64,000 nucleotides of DNA from Eopsaltria australis. Its lineage: Eukaryota > Chordata > Aves > Passeriformes > Petroicidae. The stretch covers positions 930,001-994,000 of the forward strand of contig JAVTVJ010000553.1 of assembly GCA_034509425.1 (NCBI GenBank), read 5' to 3'. The position numbers were made by a program, and so were the translations under genes. The notes beneath the pieces were generated by a model. That model saw nothing but the letters and a program-made list of their open reading frames with translations. It was not told the origin of the DNA and ran no database searches. Below are positions 13,631 to 39,100 of the stretch, in pieces. The first letter of the stretch is position 1, and each line of letters starts with the position of its first letter.

Positions 13631-15055
13631 TTGTTGCCTGGCCTTTGAAAGGGGGAGTTTTGGAGCTCAGTGGGATCCCCAGGCTGGTTATTTGTGGGGC
13701 TGGAGCCTGGCTTAGCCCTAACTGTGCACAAAGCCACGGCTCCTGTGGGGAGCTCAGCGGGATCCTGGAGCAGCTGTTCCTGCTGGGTGGGATAAAAGTG
13801 GGATAAAATGGCTGTGGGATGAGCTCCACAGGGCAGGGCACCCCTGAGCTCAGGGAGGAGCTCCTGAGGTGTCCCAAACTCTGAGTGGAATAATTTTCCA
13901 TCTCAGGTGTTGCTTTGGTGCTGCTCCAGGGCACAGCTCTGTCAGACCCTCACTGTGCCTGTTCCCTCCTCAGTCTGCCAAACCCATTCCCATCAGGTTT
14001 CCTCAGGGAAATCACGTTGTTTCATGGCCCTACTTTCTCAAATCCCTCCTGCTCTGTTTTTTTCATGTGATGAAAATGTGTGTATTTGAGGCAGGAAGAA
14101 GAATCCCCATGTCAGTGGCAGGAGGAGCTGGGTGTGTTCAGTGTTATTTCTGGGGATGGTTTGCCTTTCTCCCCTGTTTGTGGATGCCAGGCCTCCCTCT
14201 CCTCATGCCTTGACCCCTAAATCATTATCCTAAAGCCTTTAGCCAAAACTCCAGCTGTCACCAGCAGCTCTTCCTTAAGGAGATAAAAAGAGCCCAGAAC
14301 AAGATCTGGGATCTCTCCCGTGCAGCCCTGACACCCTTAAGGCTTCAGGCTTGTGCAGCACTGGGGAAAATCTTATTTTCCTCTGCTGAGATGGGATTGC
14401 CCTGGGGACTTTAACCCTGGACTTCGCTCCAGTACCTCGGGCCGGGCTTGGAGAAGCGCGCAGACACCTCCGGAGTGGCTCTGGCAGGACAGGAGGTGTG
14501 GCCCTGCCTGGGCAGGACAGCCTTGCCTTGACCTCTGCGCTGGAGAAACAATTCCATGAGCCATCCGTGGAGGAGAGGGAGCAGCCAGTTACTCCCACGG
14601 GATACCTGGGGCAAGTGCCTTTGACAGAGGCAAAACACAGAGTTAAGATGAAAAAGCCTCAGTGAAAGCATTCCCAGGCAGCTGCCTGTTATGGCAGGGG
14701 ATGGATAAAAGCAGGGAGCTGCTGAATTTTATTCCTCACCTTAGGTTTTTTGTTGCTTTTAAATCCTTTGCTGAGATTCATTCAGCTCATTACACCTCTG
14801 AGACATTCTGCAAATCCTTCTGAGCTCTCTCTGGGCACATCCCAGAGCAGGATCACAAACTTCCATTTTCAGTCTGCAACAGCACAACCTGACCTGTCTA
14901 AACCAAAGTATTGTGTCGGATGCTCACTTGAAGAGCTGAATTTTCCTTCCTGTGCCTGCTGCTCCTCCCACCTTGCTGCTGAAGGACTGAGGAGTTCCCG
15001 AGGCTGAAGGAGCCGCTCCGGGAGCGATGGGGAGCGGAGGCAGCACTGAGGAGCA

Positions 15056-15350
15056 GCCGGGCACGGTGGCTTGTGCCTGTAATCCAAGCTCCGGGGAGGC
15101 TGAGGCTGGCGGATCGCTGAGCCCGGGGGTTCTGGGCTGCAGGGGCTGTGCCGAGCGGGCGTCCGCGCTAAGGCCGGCATCGATATGGTGGCCCTGGGGG
15201 AGCCGGGGGCCACCAGGTCGCCTAAGGAGGGGTGAACCGGCCCAGGTCGGAGACGGAGCAGGTCAAAGCTCCCGTGCCGCTCGGTAGCGGGATCGCGCCT
15301 GTGAACAGACCCTGGAGCGCAGCCCGGGTGATAGGGCGGGACCCAGCCTC
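15056..15350 (+). ncRNA. RN7SL: 7SL (signal recognition particle) RNA gene, copy A
   Basis: Full-length homologue of 7SL RNA, the scaffold of SRP, which targets signal-bearing ribosomes to the ER. The 5' Alu domain starts GCCGGGCACGGTGGC. The S domain carries the SRP54-binding helix 8 (AGGTCGGAGACGGAGCAGG) and the near-invariant GGAGGGGTGAACCGGCCCAG. Helix 6 (15187-15214) folds as GGTGGCCC with GGGCCACC around a GGAG tetraloop (15199-15202), the SRP19 site. The copy differs from human 7SL at many positions, but changes in helix 6 keep pairing, which argues that it is or was functional. The end is set by TTTT at 15351-15354. It is the upstream of two tandem, same-strand copies before NEMF. It is more diverged than copy B and could be a recent pseudogene. 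Confidence 0.85.
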
Positions 15351-15470
15351 TTTTGGCATCTCTGTCCCCTGGTCCCAGCCTCTTTTGGCATCTCTGTCCC
15401 CTGCCCCAGCTTCTTTCGGGATTTTCCCTCGGAGCCAGCCCCTTTTGTCATCTCTCTGTGCCCCGGAGCA
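15342..15470 (+). repeat. Tandem terminator modules downstream of 7SL copy A (~31 bp x 4)
   Basis: Units beginning CCCAGCC at 15342, 15374, 15405 and 15435 (the last begins CCAGCC), each about 30-32 bp and each containing a T4 or near-T4 run (15351-15354, 15383-15386, 15422-15425, 15443-15446). The first unit overlaps the 7SL 3' end and supplies its TTTT terminator, so the repeats multiply Pol III stop signals. Confidence 0.8.
15351..15354 (+). terminator. Pol III terminator of 7SL copy A
   Basis: First T4 run after the 7SL homology ends. Confidence 0.7.
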
Positions 15471-16384
15471 GCCAAAACGCCACGGAATCCAAAATCACTC
15501 CCAGGAATGCTCCTGCTGAAGATGCCGCGCCAGCCTCGCCCGCCCAGGCGTGCTGGGATATGTCGGGATTCCCTTTGGGATCGCAGCAGATGTTAAACTG
15601 GGAAATGCCTGTTTCATGTGCCGGGCAGCGGGATTTCCCATCGTGTTTCTGTCCCACCCCTCCCTCAAACGCTGCCGCTGCAGACCGAGGCATTGCAGCT
15701 CCCAGGAGCTCTCATTATTCCGCTCCGGCGGGTGTCTTCTGTCACAGCTCGGCTCTGAGCTTTACACTCCCAGGAAAACGCTGGCACATCGGGAAGCTCT
15801 GCTCTACGAGGAGGTTTTCAAAGCAGGACATCCCTGACCTGCTCTGTCCGGAGCTGTCCCGGAGTCAGAGCTCCAGGCTGTGCCTCTCTCGGCTTGGAAT
15901 GAAAACAGCACCGGGATGTGCCTCCTCTGGCTCCAAATGAGGGGTCTGAGCTTCCTCAGCGGCTTAAACCTGCTCAGAAACCATTCCTGTCTATCCACGC
16001 GTTTTAGAGCATAAACCAGAGGGAGCTCAAGGCCGTTCCCTCAGTTCCCCACTGCCACTGTGTGGCCAGGCAGAGCTCTCACAGGATGGATGCCGGGGAA
16101 CCTGCGGAATTGCTGCATCTGGTGGTCTGTGGATGGGATCCGAGCGCTGGCAAGGCTGAGGTTGGGATTTTGGGCTGCAGTCCTTGTGCTGGTGGGAGTT
16201 CAGTGGGGATGTGGTGCTCCTGAGGGAGCCCCTGATCCTAAATCCCACCGTGAATCTCTGGTAACAACGCCCAAATTGTGTAAGAAATGAGGAATTGGGG
16301 TTTGTGCTGAGGATGGGGAGGGGAACTCTTTCCTTGGCCTGGCTGCTTCCTCAGCAGGGAAAACTGAAATGTGTGCTGGGGGTG
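15471..16384. other. Spacer between 7SL copies, unique part
   Basis: About 900 bp of unremarkable unique sequence. No CR1, RNA gene or credible exon is recognised; short ORFs here have no recognisable domain. Confidence 0.5.
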
Positions 16385-16903
16385 AGAAGGGGATGGAGGG
16401 AAAGGTTAAACAGCAGGGGAGGGAGAAGGGAAAGGAGAAGGGGAAAGAGAAAGAGAAGGGGAAGGGGTAAGGATGAGAAGAAAAAGGGGAAGGGGTAAGG
16501 GAAAATGGGGAAGAAGGGGAAAGAGGCAAAGGGGAAAGGAAAAGGAGAAAGGGGAACGAGGAAGGAAGGGAAAGAGAATGGGAAAGGGGAAGGAAAAGGG
16601 GGAAGGGAGAAAGGGAGAAAGGGGAGAGGGGTAAGAAAAAGGAGTAAGGGAAAGGGGAAGGGAAAAGGATAAGGAAAAGGGGGAAAGAAAAGGGGAAAGG
16701 GGAAGGGAGGAGAAGGGGGAAAAAGGATACAGGGAAGGAAGAAGGAGGAGGAGGAGACGGAGAATAGGAAGGAGAAAGAGGAGGAGGAGAAGGAGAGAAG
16801 AAGGCGGAGAAGGAGGAGGAGCGGGAACAGCAGAGGCAGGAGCAGGAGGAGGAGCAGGAGGAGGGTCGGGAGGAGGATCAGGAGCGGCAGGAGGCGGGCC
16901 GGG
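16385..16903 (+). repeat. Polypurine (GA-rich) tract, ~500 bp
   Basis: Almost pure A/G on the plus strand, moving from GGGAAAGG-type to GAGGAGGAG-type units and ending ~45 bp before 7SL copy B. The mirror-repeat character gives potential for triplex (H-DNA) structure and makes it hard to sequence. The long minus-strand ORFs across it (Ser/Pro/Phe/Leu only) are artefacts of composition. Confidence 0.95.
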
Positions 16904-16947
16904 GCGGCTCCACACGAAGCGTATCGGCGGCGGAGCTGTCGGGCAGC

Positions 16948-17248
16948 GCCGGGCGCGGTGGCGCGCGCCTGTAGTCCCAGCTGCCGGGGAGGCTGAGCCC
17001 GACGGATCGCTTGAGCCCAGGAGTTCTGGGCTGCCGTGCGCTGTGCCGAGCGGGCGTCCAAGCTAAGGCCGCCATCAATATGGTGACCCGCGGGGAGCTG
17101 CGGGACACCAGGTTGACTAAGGAGGGGTGAACCGGCCCAGGTCGGAGACGGAGCAGGTCAAAGCTCCCGTGGCGGTCAGTAGCGGGATCGCGCCTGTGAA
17201 TAGCCACTGCAGCGTAGCCTGGGCAACACAGAGACACGCGGGCTCCCC
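16948..17248 (+). ncRNA. RN7SL: 7SL (signal recognition particle) RNA gene, copy B
   Basis: About 301 nt, the usual 7SL length, and very close to human 7SL throughout. It has the 5' end GCCGGGCGCGGTGGCGCG, the Alu-domain GCCTGTAGTCCCAGCT, TCAATATGGTGAC, the conserved GGAGGGGTGAACCGGCCCAG, helix 8 (AGGTCGGAGACGGAGCAGG), and the 3' GTGAATAGCCACTGCAGC. Helix 6 (17082-17109) pairs GGTG with CACC and CCCGC with GCGGG around a GGAG tetraloop (17094-17097). The Pol III terminator TTTT is at 17249-17252. The RNA scaffolds SRP9/14 (Alu domain) and SRP19/54/68/72 (S domain). It lies ~770 bp upstream of the NEMF start. In human, RN7SL2 also lies between NEMF and ARF6 (from memory), so this looks like the ancestral locus. 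It is the better candidate for the main functional gene. Confidence 0.95.
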
Positions 17249-17252
17249 TTTT
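17249..17252 (+). terminator. Pol III terminator of 7SL copy B
   Basis: T4 run immediately after the 7SL 3' end. Confidence 0.85.
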
Positions 17253-17560
17253 GCCCTCCCTCACAAACAACAACCCCCACACGCCCGCAATGCCCCTTTT
17301 TAGCCCCCTACACCCACACACCAACACCGCCTCCTGCTGCCCACAACACGCAACGCACCCCTCACCGCTTCTCACAAAATACGCACCACCGCCACCAAAT
17401 ATCCAACACAAACCCCGCCTTCAAATAACAAATGCCCACAAACGCTGCTGGAAGGGGTCCCGCGGATGCCTTTGGTGCCCGACACGGTCACGCGTGGGCT
17501 CCTTTGCCCTGCTCAGCACACAAACACCGGGACACCTCCGCCGCTCCCCCTCACGCCGGG
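17253..17560. other. C/A-rich spacer after 7SL copy B
   Basis: Strong strand asymmetry (C and A dominate the plus strand up to ~17430) with CACACCAACACC-like runs. No gene is recognised. Confidence 0.5.
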
Positions 17561-17569
17561 ACCATTCGG

Positions 17570-17745
17570 TCACACACGGGACCCTCCCTTTTCGTCCCCT
17601 TTTGCCACCCTCTCCTTCGGCCCCTTGGTCACACACCGACCCTTTTCTGTCACCCTCTGAGCCGTTTTGGTCACCCCCGCAGTATTTTTTGTCACCTCCG
17701 GTGTTATTTTTGTCACTCCCGGACCCTTTCCCGTCACGGCCGGGC
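17570..17745 (+). repeat. Imperfect minisatellite upstream of NEMF (GTCAC-containing units)
   Basis: Loose ~22-25 bp periodicity built on CCCTTTT / TTTTTGTCAC followed by a CCCCGG-type segment, with about seven units. It ends where the NEMF CpG island begins. Confidence 0.55.
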
Positions 17746-18016
17746 CCCGCTCGCCCCCCGCCCCTCAGCGCCCCCGCGCTCACAGCGCCTCCTGTCGGTG
17801 GCGCGCGGCACCGCCCCGCCAGCTCTGCCCATGCGCGGCCGCGGAGCGCGGGGTTTGGCACCGGGCGCGACCCGTAGCGCCCGTGTGCGCAGGCGCGGGG
17901 CGGCCCCGGAGCGCCGGGGGCCGTGAGGGAGCGGGGTCCGTGAGGGGCCGGAGCCGGGGTTACCGAGGCACCGGGAGCCGCCATCCCCGCGGGTCTCGGC
18001 GGGCGGCGCCGGCGTC

Positions 18017-34886
<16,870 letters not shown>

Positions 34887-35975
34887 TTCCATGCTGGGGG
34901 TTCTCACCCCCAAACCGGACCCAGGGCTGGACAGACGGACACAGAGCCACGGCCAGGACTGAATTCCAGCACCCAGGGTCTGATTCCTGCTGGTTTAGCT
35001 GGACTTTGATACAAATGGCAGATAAAGGTGGAAGTAAATTGCTGGCATTTGTCAGGAATGTCCTCCCCTGCTGCTGCTTCTCTGTTCGAGTGCTCTGTTC
35101 CCCTCTGCTGGGCAAAGGCTCTGGAATTTGGGACAGGTAAACTCTGGGGTGGACCAGAGCCTCCAGGAGGGCAGTTGTTCCAGTGAGAATTCTTTGGGAA
35201 GGTGAAATTGTGTTTCCTTCCCCCCAGCATTCCCTGGCTGTGGAGAGAGGGAGGGTGCAGGCCCAGCTCCCCCCAACCCAGCTGTGCCAGAGCCCTGTGG
35301 AGGGGAGCAGGAGCATGGCTGGGAGTCAGGGCAAACCCCTGGGATCTCTCAGGAATTACAGCACAGGAATTGTTCTAGAAGTCAAAGTTTTTAATTGTTT
35401 TTTGAAGACAACTTAAAACATGATCCCCCCCTTTCCCACAGCAGCACGGCCTGGCCCTGTCCCCTGTGTCCCCACAGAGCTGGGGCAGCCAGGGCAGGCC
35501 TGTCCCTCTCCCTGTCCCCACAGCCTGGGGACATCCCTGGGGCTGCTCCAGGTGCAGGGGAGCTCCACAGGCATGGAACAGGCACGGAACAGGCACAAGC
35601 ACTCTGTTACACTCGCAGGGCAGAATATCTGCTACCTAAGGTTCACAACTGAAGTTCCACAACATAAAAATTCCAAAAAAAACAAACCCCAAACTACAGC
35701 CAAGCAGAGAGTAGTGGTACTTAAACATCTCAAGGTTAACGACAGTTTATCGACCGACAACGGGACAACTTCCAGATCCTGCTTCTAACTTCCAGATCCT
35801 GCTTCTCTGACCTTAAGCATCTGTGGCAAAACGTGAAGCTGTGGACTAAACACGACCTGCAGCCTCCACTAAAGCAACGCTCCTGAGCCGTGGTGTGCTC
35901 AGCATTCCCAGCTCCTGTCCCCACGGACACCCCCCGCTCTCAGCCTCACCCCAGACCTGGTTACAGCTGAAGCTC
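34887..35975. other. NEMF 3' UTR and NEMF-KLHDC2 convergent intergenic segment
   Basis: Follows the NEMF stop (TGA 34884-34886). No canonical AATAAA is seen on the plus strand; a weaker GATAAA near 35020 and an ATTAAA at 35989-35994 are the only candidates. On the minus strand ATTAAA occurs at 35390-35395, a possible long-isoform KLHDC2 signal. No other gene is recognised. A 20-bp tandem duplication (ACTTCCAGATCCTGCTTCTA) lies at 35768-35807. Confidence 0.5.
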
Positions 35976-35998
35976 AGGCTCCTCTGGCATTAAATACA

Positions 35999-36004
35999 TT
36001 TATT
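35999..36004 (-). terminator. KLHDC2 polyadenylation signal (AATAAA)
   Basis: TTTATT on plus is AATAAA in the KLHDC2 transcript, ~130 nt past the stop. The preceding AT-rich sequence and short distance fit a compact 3' UTR ending near 35980. Confidence 0.7.
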
Positions 36005-36133
36005 GGAACATCTCACACAAAAATAGGTTCTCTCTAGGCCATTCACATGCACGGGAGGGTGAGAAGCAACTACCTACACACAGAGGGTTCGGGTTCAGCA
36101 CACACCTTTAATGTGGCCGTGCCCGGCCGCGGC

Positions 36134-39100
36134 TCAGGAGCCCGAGGTGTTGTTGCTCCCGAAGCGCTGGTTCACGCTGTGCAGGAGGTGCTTGGGCAGG
36201 CAGTGCCACGAGCTGGCCAGCATCTCCTTGAAGCAGATCACGGCCTCGAGGCACAGCCTGCAACACAGGGATGCTGTCAGTGCAGTTCCCTCTACAGCTG
36301 GGGTGCTCTGTCCTTGCCCCTGGCTGCTGCTCTGGCAGCGTTTGGTAGAGGCAGAAATGTTTCCCAGCTCTAGGGGTAACCCTGCCACGCTTGTCTTAGA
36401 ATCACAGGATGGCTGAGGCTGGAAAAGACATCCCATCCCTATCCCCACCATGGGCAGGGACACCTCCCACTATGCCAGGCTGCTCTAAGTCCAGTCCAAG
36501 CTGGCCTTGGGCACTTCCAGGGATCCAAGGGCAGTCACAGCCGTGTGCCAGGGCCTCCCCACCCTCCCAGGCATTTCCTGCTGCCAGCTAAACTGGGACA
36601 CAACAGTTCTGTGTTGAAGTCTCCCTTTCTTACCTTACAAGAGATCTTGGTTGTAGGGAGAACACGAGGATTTCGTTACTGTGAGCCTGGAGGGTGGAAG
36701 AGAGAGAGAAAAAGAGAGTTGGTTCTGTGGGTTCTCACCAGGAGCCAAAGCAGCCCAGGCTCACACAACCATGGAATCACAGAATTTATCCCAGAATGGT
36801 TTGGGCTGGAAGGAGCTTAAAGCTCATCCCATTCCAGCCTGCTCTGGGCAGGGACATCTCCCACTGGAGGGAGCCTTCAGGCACCTGCTCTGAGGGACTT
36901 TGGACAGGACCAAAGCACTTCCCCCTCAGGCTTTGTCTGTGCACCTTTCAGGATGCTGGGGGGATCCAGCACTGCAGATCCCACGGGAAAGGAAAGCTCA
37001 AAACCAACTCACAGCTTTGGAATGGGCCAGAAGGTTGTTGGCACAGCCCCCAAAGATGATCACCTCGCCCTCCTCGCTGGCACAGGCCGTGTGCCACAGC
37101 CTGGAACAGAAAGCAGCACTGCATTAACCCAAAATCCCAGCTCTGGAAGATCCCTCATCCCAGCCAGGCCAAAGGGGGAAAAGCAGGAAGTGTCACTGCT
37201 TTAACTCCTTAACCTGGCTCAGATCACTTCCCAAACCAGAGGGAGGAAGATCCATGTTTTCCATGCCACTGTGCATCACAGAGGTTCTGGGGCCTTAAAC
37301 TGCAGGTCACCAACTCCTATTTCCTCAGCAACCCTGGGTGTGCACAGGTTGAGCCTCTGACAGGATCTTGGTGACACCAGCCTGTGCCCATTTGCTGGCA
37401 GAGCAAGGACGCTGGTCCCAGTTAGCTCTGGTGCTGCTTGGAGGCCCTGCAGCCTGATCAACCCTAAATCTCAGGATCAAACTCTAAATGCCAGGATCAA
37501 ACCCTAAATCCTGAGATCAAACCCTAAATTCCTTGTTTCCTGCTGTTCCACAGGCTGCCTGCAGCCCCTGCCCTGTGTGGCCCTCGCCCAGAATTCTGGG
37601 AGCACACAACACCCTGCAGCTCTGGGACACAGGGAAAGGGAGCTGTGAGGAGGAGCCAGAGTCCTCTCTGCCAGCCACCACCAGGACCTTCCACACCCCT
37701 TTTCTAAAAATTTTCCAGGGAACTGTCTGCCATACCTTGGTTTTTCAGAGTAGTTATGCTCAAACTGTACCCACTCGTTCTTGCTGATACAATAAATCCA
37801 AGCATCACCTGAAAACAAGAAAAATCCCAGCTAAAACCAGGATTCTGTCAGTTCTGTAAGCTGCTGCAATACACAAATACTCTGCTGTAGCACAGCCCAT
37901 TTCTGTTCTGAGATAAATCAAATATTTTAGGAAAAACCTTATGAAACATTGGCTCCTGTTTGACAACAGGTATTTAATCTAACAGGGATTGATGGGAGTG
38001 AAGGTGGAGAATTTTGAAGTTGTTACTATTTGCAATTTGCACTTTTAGATACATTTTTAGAGCAGGTGAATTGCTGGAAGTTCTGGTGTCTCCACACCCT
38101 CAGCACCTCCTGCTCTGTGGAATGAGGAGCTGGAGCAGACAGGAGGAATTCAGAAGGAATTCAAGGCAATCATTCAAGCTCCTGTGCACAGCTGTCCTAG
38201 AGCACAAAACCACCACCAAATCCCTGTGGAATGACTCACTCAGGGGCTGCTTGTCTGTGGTGAAGCCTCCAAAGAGGAAGAGGTGATCCGAGGAAATGGG
38301 TGTCAGGGAATGCCACGATCGACCGACGGGGCAGATGCCTTGGGTGAGTCTGGATTGCAACAAAAACACCCCAAATCACCGTGAGAACAACCAAATCCTG
38401 CTGCTCTTCCCTGCTCTGATTATTCCCCAGATATCTGCAGGATACTGCAGTGACAACTTTCATTTCTTCAGACACAAAGAATTGTACAGGGATCAAGTTT
38501 GAGCACCCACATTTCATTCCACTCCCACGTGTCCAGGTTCAGGTAGTAGAAGTCGTTCATCCTGGACTCCTACAACAGAGCAGAGCATGGTTCAAATCTC
38601 CTGGTCGGGTTTGGGGGTATCACAGGGTTAAACTGGTGGGGTTTGGGGTACCACAGGTTGAACTGGGCTGGGCTTACCCTGTATCTGCCTCCAAACACGT
38701 AGCCCCTGTTCCCCACCGTGGCACAGGCGTGAGCGGCTCGAGGGGACGGGGTCTTACCCTGGGGAGGGACAGGGACAGCACAGATCAGGCACCAGAGGAC
38801 AAGAAAAGCTCAGCTCAACTCAGATTTAAGGCCAGCAAGGAACAGAATGAAAAAAACCCAGCCAGTAAATCATCCTGTGTGCTGACTTGTTTTTTTGATG
38901 GATGAAAGATCAGAAAACTCGTTAAAAATGGGGTTTGTTTTTTCCCTCTTGAAGTGTATAAATTTAGCTTTTAGCACAGGGTTCAGCCCCAGAAGACAGA
39001 TTGTAAATGAGACAGTGACACAATAAATCCTTATATTCATAAACCATGAAGTGCCCAAGGCCAGGCTGGACAGGGCTTGGAGCAGCCTGGGACAGTGGAA

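Noticed and set aside
16351..17061. Long minus-strand ORFs (up to 236 codons) across the polypurine tract
   Set aside because: Residues are almost only Leu, Phe, Pro and Ser from a CT-rich strand, and the ORF runs into the 7SL gene. It is a compositional artefact.
15056..17248. Alu-type SINEs
   Set aside because: The homology covers the whole 7SL molecule including the S domain, and Alu elements are primate-specific; these are 7SL genes.
37457..37535. Interstitial telomeric repeat
   Set aside because: CCCTAAA occurs once per 20-bp unit and not as contiguous hexamers.
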